In this document: piece by piece, positions 14,888 through 21,907 of the stretch | Numbering within the stretch: the stretch's first letter is position 1 | Layout of the letters: each line of letters opens with the position of its first letter | The notes under the pieces: model-generated | What the model was told of the DNA's origin: nothing | Seen by the model: the letters and a program-made list of their open reading frames with translations, nothing else | Database searches by the model: none | Made by a program: the position numbers and the translations under genes | Assembly (NCBI GenBank): GCA_964392455.1 | Contig: CAYMPG010000026.1 | Coordinates: 1-26,049, forward strand | DNA length: 26,049 nt | Direction of reading: 5' to 3' | Source: SFEL01 sp964392455 | GTDB taxonomy: Bacteria > Bacillota > Clostridia > Christensenellales > CAG-138

Positions 14888-15541
14888 ATGGAGCTTTCAG
14901 AGTTCTTTCCCATATGGGACAAGCTGACCCCCCAGCAGCAGACAAGGCTTGCCCAGTCTGCCATAAGCCGCAATGTGGAGGCGGGCTCAATATTGCATGA
15001 CGGCGGAGCGGATTGCATGGGGCTGGTGCTTGTGCGCTCAGGCAGGCTCAGGTCATATATACTCTCAGAGGATGGCCGGGAGATAACCATATACCGGCTG
15101 ATAGAAAGGGATATATGCCTGTTTTCCGCCTCCTGCATGATAAAAAATATGCAGTTTAATGTTACCGTGGAGGCGGAGCGGGATTCCAGCATATGGATAA
15201 TACCCACATATATGTACAAGGAGCTGGTAGAGGCTTCCCTGCCCATGGCAAACTATATAAATGACATTATGGCAGCTCATTTTTCAGAGGTGATGTGGCT
15301 GATGGAGCAGATAATGTGGAAAAGCTTTGATAAGCGCCTTGCTGCGTTTCTCCTTGAGGAGAGCGCGCTGGAGGAAACAGACAGGCTTTCCATCACCCAT
15401 GAGAAAATAGCAAACCATCTGGGCACCGCCCGCGAGGTGGTCACAAGGATGCTGAGGTATTTTCAGAATGAGGGGCTGGTGAGCCTTACCAGAGGAACCG
15501 TGGAGATAACCGACAGAAAAGGCCTTGAGGCCCTGAGATAG
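14888..15541 (+). CDS. Crp/Fnr-family transcriptional regulator
   Basis: A 217-aa regulator. The cyclic-nucleotide-binding-type beta barrel covers about 20-135 and the C-terminal winged helix about 150-217. The DNA-recognition helix is in ITHEKIANHLGTAREVVTRML. The barrel contains CLFSASC, a cysteine pair common in clostridial members, which may sense redox state (inference). No N-terminal FNR-type cysteine cluster is visible. The open frame extends upstream to 14840, but GGAGGTGA lies 7 nt before the ATG at 14888. It is flanked by superoxide reductase (divergent) and thioredoxin (convergent), both with matching palindromes, suggesting an oxidative or nitrosative stress role. Confidence 0.92.
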   Translation: MELSEFFPIWDKLTPQQQTRLAQSAISRNVEAGSILHDGGADCMGLVLVRSGRLRSYILSEDGREITIYRLIERDICLFSASCMIKNMQFNVTVEAERDSSIWIIPTYMYKELVEASLPMANYINDIMAAHFSEVMWLMEQIMWKSFDKRLAAFLLEESALEETDRLSITHEKIANHLGTAREVVTRMLRYFQNEGLVSLTRGTVEITDRKGLEALR

Positions 15542-15557
15542 CGATATGCAGCAAAGA

Positions 15558-15614
15558 CCCGGCAGCGATGGTATCAGTGCGATGCGATACATTTGCTGCC
15601 GGGCCTGTTTTTTT
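15558..15614 (+). terminator. Terminator of the Crp/Fnr gene
   Basis: CCCGGCAGC (15558-15566) pairs with GCTGCCGGG (15595-15603), and an inner GTATC/GATAC pairing extends the stem. Seven T follow at 15608-15614. The hairpin also lies just past the end of the convergent trx gene. Confidence 0.85.
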
Positions 15615-15616
15615 AC

Positions 15617-15925
15617 TCAGGAAATGAGGGAAAGCACCTGCTCCTTTGAAAGAAGGCCGGAGGTGCGGCCGGTGGGCTTGCCATCCTTTATCACCATCAG
15701 CGTTGGTACGCTCATAATGTGATACTGCCTTGTGAGCTCGGGCTGCTGGTCGATATTCACCTTGAGCACCTTAAAGCCTGTGGTCTCGCTTGCCACCTCC
15801 TCCAGTATTGGGGAAAGGGCCTGGCAGGGGCCGCACCAGTCCGCATAAAAGTCCAGCAGCACCGGTACGCTGCTCTGTAGCACCTGCTGCTCAAAGGAAT
15901 CGTTTGTAATATGCTGTATAGTCAT
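15617..15925 (-). CDS. trxA: Thioredoxin
   Basis: A 102-aa single-domain thioredoxin, a cytoplasmic protein-disulfide reductant. The active site is WCGPC (C31, C34), the cis-proline loop is SVPTLMV, and DFYADWCGPCQ and VNIDQQPEL are typical. The open frame extends to 16003, but the ATG at 15925 has GGAGGT upstream and gives the normal length. It lies convergent to the Crp/Fnr gene and has a TATAAT and a GTGA-N5-TCAC site upstream, both matching those of dfx. Whether it is the main thioredoxin of the cell cannot be judged here; the symbol is by family. Confidence 0.94.
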   Translation of the reverse strand: MTIQHITNDSFEQQVLQSSVPVLLDFYADWCGPCQALSPILEEVASETTGFKVLKVNIDQQPELTRQYHIMSVPTLMVIKDGKPTGRTSGLLSKEQVLSLIS

Positions 15926-15958
15926 TTGACTTGACCTCCATGTATGTTTTATGGGCTT

Positions 15959-15964
15959 ATTATA
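15959..15964 (-). promoter_or_regulatory. Candidate -10 box of the thioredoxin promoter
   Basis: Perfect TATAAT on the minus strand, 34 nt upstream of the start codon, with no good -35 at normal spacing. Confidence 0.55.
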
Positions 15965-15986
15965 GCCTGAAGGGCAAATACATTCC

Positions 15987-15999
15987 GTGACAAAATCAC
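15987..15999. promoter_or_regulatory. Candidate Crp/Fnr-type operator at the thioredoxin promoter
   Basis: GTGA (15987-15990) and TCAC (15996-15999) with a 5-nt centre; the minus strand reads GGTGATTTTGTCACGG, matching the dfx site at 13 of 16 positions. Its centre is 29 nt from the start of the -10 box, identical to dfx. Confidence 0.6.
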
Positions 16000-16072
16000 C
16001 CATAAAGCAATTGGGGCCATATTATTACAGGTAAGCGTAAAAAAGCGTTATTCGGTTTACCAGATAGCTGGG

Positions 16073-16348
16073 TCAATCCCTTATCTGAGTTGCGAACTGG
16101 AAGCCAAACAGATAATATGTCCACCTGGTCACTCCGGGGAATTCATCATCGGGCATAAAGTTTCCCTTAATATCAAAGGAATATCCAAGGCCGATATATC
16201 TGCCTGAACCGCCGTCATCGGCTAAATTCGTGCCGATGCAGAATATGGGCTTTTCAAAGATATTGACCCGGCTCAGGTCTACAATACCGATTGCAAACCA
16301 TAGTATGATTGCACAGATTACAGCTATGACAGTGGCTTTCTTTTTCAT
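16073..16348 (-). CDS. Small membrane-anchored or secreted hypothetical protein
   Basis: A 91-aa protein I do not recognise. The N-terminus is MKKKATVIAV followed by a hydrophobic helix to about residue 24, acting as a signal anchor or uncleaved signal peptide. The remaining 65 residues should lie outside the membrane. They are rich in aromatic and glycine residues (GRYIGLGYSFDIKG, TRWTYYLFGFQF). A TTG two codons earlier is possible, but GGAA spacing favours the ATG at 16348. It stands alone between trx and the carboxypeptidase gene. Confidence 0.65.
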   Translation of the reverse strand: MKKKATVIAVICAIILWFAIGIVDLSRVNIFEKPIFCIGTNLADDGGSGRYIGLGYSFDIKGNFMPDDEFPGVTRWTYYLFGFQFATQIRD

Positions 16349-16458
16349 GGACAAGAATTCCTTTATATAGTCGATTTATTATAATTTAGCATATTTCTTC
16401 CGGCTTGTCTGAGAAATGACCGGGAATTTACACATTTATAATATTTGCAGTTTTTCTA

Positions 16459-16490
16459 TAAAAAACATCCGCCGGGGTATCGGCGGATGT
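16459..16490 (-). terminator. Terminator of the D,D-carboxypeptidase gene
   Basis: Perfect 9-bp stem (16465-16473 / 16482-16490) with an 8-nt loop. On the minus strand it is followed by a T-run covering about 16459-16465. Confidence 0.88.
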
Positions 16491-16505
16491 GAATGGGTAT
16501 TTCGG

Positions 16506-17930
16506 TTATCTGTATCTTGACCTGGAGCGTGACCTGGAACGGGAGGAGCTGCGGACGCCTGAGCGGGAGGCCTTGCGGCGCCTGCGCCTTCTGCGGGAAT
16601 TGCGGAGGATGACTATGCGTATTATCATAAGCACTGCGGCCACCGCAATTATTATCAGTATCCAGAACAGCCAGGGTGAGCCTTCGCTGTCAGTCTTTGT
16701 GCCATCCATAAATATGGGGCTTTCCTCGGGAGCTGCTGAGCCCACCACATTGCCTATCTCATCCACACTATTGGCGGCGATAAGGGGCATGGTAAGGAAC
16801 GCCTGACCATTGCAGATGTAGGTGATGGTGCCTACCTCCTCGCCTGCGGTGATGGGGGCGGTAAGGGCTGCTGCATTATCCCGGTAGGTAACGCTGGAGG
16901 TGATAGTGGACTTGCCGGCCAGTATGCCGTCAATATAGTCCCGGGTGCCGGCGATGACCTTGCCGGTAAGGTCGGCGGTGGCGGTAAGGCCGCTGCCGCT
17001 TTCAAAGGAGCCATTGGATACGGGTATGGTCACTGAGCTTTCAAGGGCAAGCTCGCTGACGCTGAGGGTGGCGTAATTTGCAAAGCCCCAGTCAAAAAAC
17101 TTGGCGGCGTTTTCAAAGCGAATGAATTTGCCGGCGCTTCCCTGGGGATCGCCAAAGGAAGCGTATATAAGCTCCACGCCGTCCTTCTGGGCAGAGGCCA
17201 CAAGGCAGCGGCCCGCCTGATCGGTATCGCCGGTCTTGATGCCGGTGGCGTACTGGTATTTGTAATTTACCGCATCGGTATCCATCATGTGGATAAGGCG
17301 GTTTGAGTTTTCAAGGTGGTAGCCGTCGCTGTCCCACTCTGAGGCGGGGACGTCAAAGTATTCTGAGCCTACCACCTGGCGGAAGGTCTCATTCTGCATG
17401 GCGTAGCGGCCCAGCAGAGCCATATCGTAGGCGGTGGAGTAGTGGTCATCCTTGTGAAGGCCGTTTGGCTTTACAAAATGGGTGTTTTCCATGCCTATTT
17501 CGGCGGCCTTCTGGTTCATCAGGGAAACAAAGGCGGATTCGCTGCCCCCGATATGCCTTGCAAGCACATAGGCTGCATCGTTGCCGGATACCATCATGGT
17601 GCCGTAGATAAGGTCTATTACCCTGAGCTCCTCGTTGTTTACAAATTTCATGAGGGAGCCCCTTGTGTCATAGCCCGTGCCAACGTTTACTACCTCATAC
17701 AGGTCGTCGCACATTTCGATGGCCAGTATGCAGGTCATTATCTTGGTGGTGCTGGCAGGATAGAGCTTATCCCTGGCGGATTTCTCATACAGCACGGTGC
17801 CGGTGCTTGCATCCATGAGGCAGATGTATGGAGTGCTGGCCTCAGGAGGTTCAGAGGCCAGGGCCGCACCGGGCAGCACAAGGGCCAGAGTAAATATCAG
17901 GGCCATAAGGCCGCATTTGATTCGGTTCAA
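16506..17930 (-). CDS. D-alanyl-D-alanine carboxypeptidase (peptidase S11) with Arg/Ser-rich tail
   Basis: A 474-aa penicillin-binding protein of the DacA/DacF type, which trims the terminal D-Ala from peptidoglycan stem peptides. Seen: a signal peptide (1-26, ending ALAS), catalytic S60-x-x-K63 in ASTTKIM, S115-G-N117, and K232-T-G234. The usual C-terminal beta domain follows (about 290-390), then a linker, a membrane helix (about 416-441) and a 32-residue tail. The tail holds 16 Arg and 10 Ser, with a run of seven Arg and an RSRSRSRS stretch. Most family members end in an amphipathic helix, so a true helix plus cytoplasmic tail is unusual. The promoter is at 18004-18033. Confidence 0.93.
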   Translation of the reverse strand: MNRIKCGLMALIFTLALVLPGAALASEPPEASTPYICLMDASTGTVLYEKSARDKLYPASTTKIMTCILAIEMCDDLYEVVNVGTGYDTRGSLMKFVNNEELRVIDLIYGTMMVSGNDAAYVLARHIGGSESAFVSLMNQKAAEIGMENTHFVKPNGLHKDDHYSTAYDMALLGRYAMQNETFRQVVGSEYFDVPASEWDSDGYHLENSNRLIHMMDTDAVNYKYQYATGIKTGDTDQAGRCLVASAQKDGVELIYASFGDPQGSAGKFIRFENAAKFFDWGFANYATLSVSELALESSVTIPVSNGSFESGSGLTATADLTGKVIAGTRDYIDGILAGKSTITSSVTYRDNAAALTAPITAGEEVGTITYICNGQAFLTMPLIAANSVDEIGNVVGSAAPEESPIFMDGTKTDSEGSPWLFWILIIIAVAAVLMIIRIVILRNSRRRRRRRKASRSGVRSSSRSRSRSRSRYR

Positions 17931-18003
17931 GGTGTTGCATCCCTTTCAGAATAGAATGAAAAAGCTGATGTAGGCATACCATGCCAAATCAACCAATCAA
18001 GGT

Positions 18004-18033
18004 ATTATATCAGACAGGGCGCAGATTTGTACA
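18004..18033 (-). promoter_or_regulatory. Candidate promoter of the D,D-carboxypeptidase gene
   Basis: On the minus strand TGTACA (18028-18033) and TATAAT (18004-18009) are separated by 18 nt. An inverted repeat CAGGGC (18015-18020) / GCCCTG (18034-18039) brackets the -35 and could be an operator. Confidence 0.55.
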
Positions 18034-18074
18034 GCCCTGACGAAAGTTGTATATTCTTTAACGCTGGGCGGGAT

Positions 18075-18116
18075 GTGAAAAAACGACGGCAAAGCCTGCC
18101 GCAGAAAGCTGCGGCA
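18075..18116 (-). terminator. Possible terminator after the small membrane protein, with alternative hairpin
   Basis: On the minus strand CGGCA-GGCTT-TGCCG is followed by TCGTTTTTT. Its first arm is shared with an upstream 8-bp hairpin (18097-18104 / 18109-18116), so the two structures exclude each other. Confidence 0.45.
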
Positions 18117-18141
18117 TGGGACTCCCGGACAGGAGGGCTGC

Positions 18142-18558
18142 TTATCTGGGGGTATTGCCGGCCCCTTTGAAAAGACTGCATGGCCCAGGTATGCAGCTTA
18201 GGATAGGCAGCAACAGGTGCAGCGCCGCCGCAGCGTAAAATGTGGGCAGGGCGGTGCTGAGGCCCGCTCTGTAGAGGAAGGAGCCTGTGATATTGTGCAT
18301 TATCTGCCAGCAGCCGGGAGCAGCAAGCACTATGCCTGCATTTATGACCATGGAGATGAGGGCCAGTATGCCCATGCATCTGCTTTCGGGCCGCTTAAAC
18401 AGCCACAGCCCTGTAATAATGCAGGGTATCAGCATAAATTTTAAAAACTCCCAGCCCCAGCAAAAGCCTGTCATTTTAAAATTATATGTAAACCACGGCA
18501 AAAGCAGGGATGCGGCCGAAAGGACAAAAAGCAGCTTCAGCAGTTTAAGTGATTTCAT
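18142..18558 (-). CDS. Hypothetical small integral membrane protein
   Basis: A 138-aa protein not recognised as a named family. The frame is open back to 18660, but GGAGG lies 10 nt before the ATG at 18558. Its N-terminus MKSLKLLKLLFVLSAASLLLPW is a typical first membrane helix. About four hydrophobic segments follow: roughly 4-22, 38-55, 62-80 and 100-122. A conserved-looking LLPWFTYNF after helix 1 and several cysteines are present. It is transcribed away from the two-component operon, toward dacF. Confidence 0.6.
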   Translation of the reverse strand: MKSLKLLKLLFVLSAASLLLPWFTYNFKMTGFCWGWEFLKFMLIPCIITGLWLFKRPESRCMGILALISMVINAGIVLAAPGCWQIMHNITGSFLYRAGLSTALPTFYAAAALHLLLPILSCIPGPCSLFKGAGNTPR

Positions 18559-18713
18559 GATCACATGGCCTCCTGATTTTTTCTGAGATTCTATCACGGG
18601 CGGCAGAATAAGGGAACTGCCTTTAGAGAATCTTAATAAACGGCCGATGTGACAGACCATGTATGTTTACAATTATCACCATTATTCAAGGTTTCAAATT
18701 ATAAATATTATGG

Positions 18714-18719
18714 TATAAT
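18714..18719 (+). promoter_or_regulatory. Extended -10 promoter of the two-component operon
   Basis: TGGTATAAT gives a perfect TATAAT with the TGn extension. The -35 region is weak. A G/C-rich hairpin with a bulge (about 18728-18753) follows in the leader, just before the ribosome binding site AGGAGG. Confidence 0.5.
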
Positions 18720-18772
18720 TTTTATCATAGGGGCGGTGTATGCCGCCGCCCTACCATTAAGGAGGACCGCAT

Positions 18773-19456
18773 ATGGCAAAGAGGATACTGCTGGTGGATG
18801 ATGAGCCCCTTATCGTAAAGGGCCTTAAATTTGCGCTGGAGTCTGATGGATACGAAACGGACTCTGCGGAGGATGGGGAGATGGCCCTGTCCAAGATAAA
18901 ATCCGGAGATTTTGACCTGATACTGCTGGATGTGATGCTGCCCAAGATGAGCGGCATAGAGGTATGCCAGGCGGTGCGTGAGGTGAGCGATGTGCCCATC
19001 ATCATGCTTACTGCAAAGGGCGAGGATATGGATAAAATACTGGGCCTTGAATACGGCGCAGATGATTATATGACAAAGCCCTTCAATATCCTTGAGGTAA
19101 AGGCACGCATTAAAAACATACTCCGCCGGGCAGGCGCCGGGAGGGAGCCTGCAAAGCTTGTCATCACCGTGCGGGATATTACCATAAATATCGGCACCCG
19201 CAATGTGGATGTGGGCGGGCGCCATGTAAACCTTACTGTGAAGGAATTTGACCTACTGAATCTGTTCATGTCAAATGTGGGCAGGGTATACAGCCGGGAT
19301 GAGCTGCTGGAAACCATATGGGGCTCAGACTACATAGGCGATTTTCGCACAGTGGATGTGCATATAAGGCGGCTTAGGGAAAAGATCGAGGCGGATCCTG
19401 CAAATCCGCAGTACATCATGACGAAGTGGGGAGTTGGCTATTACTTTGCTGAGTAA
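18773..19456 (+). CDS. OmpR/PhoB-family response regulator
   Basis: A 227-aa two-component response regulator. The receiver domain (about 3-115) has acidic D9-D10, phospho-acceptor D53, T80 and K102. The winged helix of the OmpR/PhoB class covers about 128-225, ending in TKWGVGYYF. AGGAGG lies upstream of the ATG. Its end overlaps the sensor-kinase start, so the two form a pair. Overall similarity is to WalR/PhoP/MtrA-like regulators; the lipoproteins downstream favour a cell-envelope role, which is inference. Confidence 0.95.
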   Translation: MAKRILLVDDEPLIVKGLKFALESDGYETDSAEDGEMALSKIKSGDFDLILLDVMLPKMSGIEVCQAVREVSDVPIIMLTAKGEDMDKILGLEYGADDYMTKPFNILEVKARIKNILRRAGAGREPAKLVITVRDITINIGTRNVDVGGRHVNLTVKEFDLLNLFMSNVGRVYSRDELLETIWGSDYIGDFRTVDVHIRRLREKIEADPANPQYIMTKWGVGYYFAE

Positions 19457-20924
19457 GCTGAAAGCCATAAAGGCTCTGGATTCCGTGCGCTGGCGCATGG
19501 TGGGGGTATACCTGCTGATAACGGTGCTGGCGCTGGTGGTGGTAAGCGGCATAGTATCCGGGCTGATGGAAGAATTTCTGGTATCCCAGCGCACACAGGC
19601 CCAGCTTGATGCCACCGCAGACCTTGCGGCTGCCATAGCGGATGACCTTTATGTGGCGGATACGGATGAGGTATTTTCATATATTGAGGAGCGGGCCCGC
19701 ACCATGGGGGGCCGCATACTTGTGCTGGACTCGGACTCTGTGGTGCAGATGGATACGGCATCACGGCAGAATGGGTCCCTTTTGCCGTATCGTGAGGTGC
19801 GGGAGGTGCTGCGGGATGGCAGCGCCTCGTCATATGGCTTTCATCATGTGACCCGTGCGGCGGAGGAGGGAATATTTTCCTTCAATGAGGAGGCCATATG
19901 GGCGGTGTACTATACTGCGCCCATTGTGCAGGATGGAACGGTATCCGGTGCGGTGCTGTTTTCCGCCTCCATACAGGACGTGGTGGATAGCCTTATGGAC
20001 GTTACCCAGAGCATAACTCTGGTATTCGTGATAGTGATAATCGCCATCGTGGTGGCGGTATCCATACTTTCAGGCTGGCTTGCAAGGCCTATTGCGGAGC
20101 TTACCTCAGCCATAAGGCGAATGGGCACCCAGGGCTATGTGCGGGTGGATGTGAAGGGCTCAAGCGAGATAGCGGAGCTGTGCAGCGCCTTTAACCGCAT
20201 GAGCGAGCGCATAGAGACCCACGACCGCACACGCAATGAATTTGTGGCAAATGCTTCCCATGAGCTTAAGACCCCCCTTGCCACAATGAAGCTATTGTCC
20301 GAAACCATACTTTATCAGGATAACCCAGACCCGGCGCTGATGAAGGAGTTTTTCGGGGATATAAATCACGAGGTGGACAGGCTTACGCGCATAGTATCAG
20401 AGCTGCTGAAGCTGGTGCAGGAGGATTCCTCCGCAGGTGGTCTTGCCTTTGAGGCTGTGCGGCTGGATACGCTGGTAAGCGGCGTGTGCGGCAGGCTGGA
20501 GGCCCTTGCCGGCAGCAAGAATATAACTCTGAATACCAGCCTGCAGCCTGTGGAAATGCAGGGAGACAGCATGCGTCTTGAGCAGATAGTGGTAAACCTT
20601 GTGGAAAACGCCATAAAGTATACCGACGAGGGCAGCGTGGATGTGACTGTGGCAGATGAGGGAGAGTGGGCGCTGTTTGAGGTAAAGGATACCGGCATAG
20701 GCATACCCGAGGAATCCATAGAGCATCTGTTTGAAAGGTTTTACAGGGTGGATAAGGCACGCTCCCGCAGCACCGGCGGCACCGGCCTTGGCCTTTCGAT
20801 AACCGAAAAGCTCATAAACCTTCATGGCGGCAGCATAGAGGTCAAAAGCAGGCTGGGAGAGGGCAGCACATTTACAGTGCGCTTCCCGGTGAAGCAGAAG
20901 GGAGAGCGGGCAAATGAAGCATAG
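19434..20924 (+). CDS. Membrane sensor histidine kinase
   Basis: A 496-aa sensor kinase paired with the preceding regulator. Seen: membrane helix 1 (about 23-43), an extracytoplasmic sensor domain of about 150 residues, helix 2 (about 195-215), a HAMP linker (to about 265), HisKA with H276 in NASHELKTPL, and the HATPase domain with the N box, DTGIGIP and GGTGLGLSI. The start is uncertain: this TTG overlaps the regulator by 23 nt, while another TTG at 19446 has better spacing from GGGGAG. No ATG precedes helix 1 closely enough to be preferred. Its end overlaps the next gene by 11 nt. Confidence 0.95.
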   Translation: MAITLLSKLKAIKALDSVRWRMVGVYLLITVLALVVVSGIVSGLMEEFLVSQRTQAQLDATADLAAAIADDLYVADTDEVFSYIEERARTMGGRILVLDSDSVVQMDTASRQNGSLLPYREVREVLRDGSASSYGFHHVTRAAEEGIFSFNEEAIWAVYYTAPIVQDGTVSGAVLFSASIQDVVDSLMDVTQSITLVFVIVIIAIVVAVSILSGWLARPIAELTSAIRRMGTQGYVRVDVKGSSEIAELCSAFNRMSERIETHDRTRNEFVANASHELKTPLATMKLLSETILYQDNPDPALMKEFFGDINHEVDRLTRIVSELLKLVQEDSSAGGLAFEAVRLDTLVSGVCGRLEALAGSKNITLNTSLQPVEMQGDSMRLEQIVVNLVENAIKYTDEGSVDVTVADEGEWALFEVKDTGIGIPEESIEHLFERFYRVDKARSRSTGGTGLGLSITEKLINLHGGSIEVKSRLGEGSTFTVRFPVKQKGERANEA

Positions 20925-21903
20925 AATAAAAGGCCTCATCGCCCTTATGATGACGCTGTGCATGGGGCTCAGCTTTGGCGGCTGCATGGGCAGGGTAATA
21001 GCGGAGGACAGCATAAAGCTGGACCTTCCTCAGATAGACCCTGAGGATGGCGTCTCAAGAGAGCTGACCGTTACGCTGTATTACAGGCTTGCCAATGAGG
21101 AATACCTTGTGGGGGTAGAGGGGCGTGTGCCGGTAAGAAGCGGAGAGCGTACCGAGGCCGCCGTAATACGGGGGCTGATGGATGGGGTATCCATGTCCTC
21201 CGGCATGACGGGGCTCATATCCTCCGCAGTATCCGTAAAGGAGCTGGAATACGACGGGGGAGTATTGTATGTGACGCTCTCCGAGGAATTCCTCAATGAA
21301 GATATAATTGCCTCCGTAAGGGAGGAGGATTACCTTAAAGAAAAGGATTACAACAATGCCGTAAAGGCCGCCACCAGGGAAATGTACCTTATCCGGCGGC
21401 TGGGCGTGCTTTCAATAGTAAATACCATTGCGGGCAGCGGGGAAAACGTAAAGGTGCAGATACTTGTTGAGCGCAATGAAAAAAACGAGCAGCTTACCCT
21501 TAATGAGCTGGGCTTTGATGGTATTGAGAATGAGCTGATACAGCCGATGGACTTTGACCAGACCGTGGTTGCCAATGAGGAGCGGATAGCGGCGTGCCTT
21601 ATGGAGCACATGGTCAAGGGAGAGTACGAAAGAGCGTATGTGCTGGTCGGTGAAGATAATGACGAATACAGGCCGGCCTATGCGGATTTTGAAACTGTGA
21701 TGCGGGGGCTGGGCACTGTAGCCTCGTATGAGATCACCGGCACCGGCAGCGATGAAAGGGGCACATATGTGCTGGCAAATGTAAGGCTTGTTTCATCCAG
21801 CGGCATCGTAAAGCGGGTGAGCAACGCCATGCTTTATACGGTAAAGGAAGGCAATATAAGCAAGGTGGGCTATAGCTCGCTGAAAAAACTGATGGAGAGC
21901 TGA
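20914..21903 (+). CDS. GerMN-domain lipoprotein
   Basis: A 329-aa predicted lipoprotein. The signal peptide ends in SFGGC, with C24 the likely lipidated residue; the lipobox is not perfect. A GerMN domain covers about 50-190, recognisable from TVTLYYRL, a RTEAAVIRGLMDG helix, VSVKELEYDGGVLYVTLSEEF, and the final SIVNTIAGSGENVKVQILV strand pair. A C-terminal domain of about 110 residues follows (215-329) that looks alpha/beta, like NTF2-type folds, but I do not recognise it. GGAGAG lies 8 nt before the ATG and the start overlaps the kinase gene. GerMN domains occur in spore-germination GerM and in LpqB of the MtrAB system. Confidence 0.88.
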   Translation: MKHRIKGLIALMMTLCMGLSFGGCMGRVIAEDSIKLDLPQIDPEDGVSRELTVTLYYRLANEEYLVGVEGRVPVRSGERTEAAVIRGLMDGVSMSSGMTGLISSAVSVKELEYDGGVLYVTLSEEFLNEDIIASVREEDYLKEKDYNNAVKAATREMYLIRRLGVLSIVNTIAGSGENVKVQILVERNEKNEQLTLNELGFDGIENELIQPMDFDQTVVANEERIAACLMEHMVKGEYERAYVLVGEDNDEYRPAYADFETVMRGLGTVASYEITGTGSDERGTYVLANVRLVSSSGIVKRVSNAMLYTVKEGNISKVGYSSLKKLMES

Positions 21904-21907
21904 GAAT

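Noticed and set aside
17442..17954. Plus-strand open frame opposite the D,D-carboxypeptidase
   Set aside because: Antisense shadow; the other strand has all three penicillin-binding motifs.
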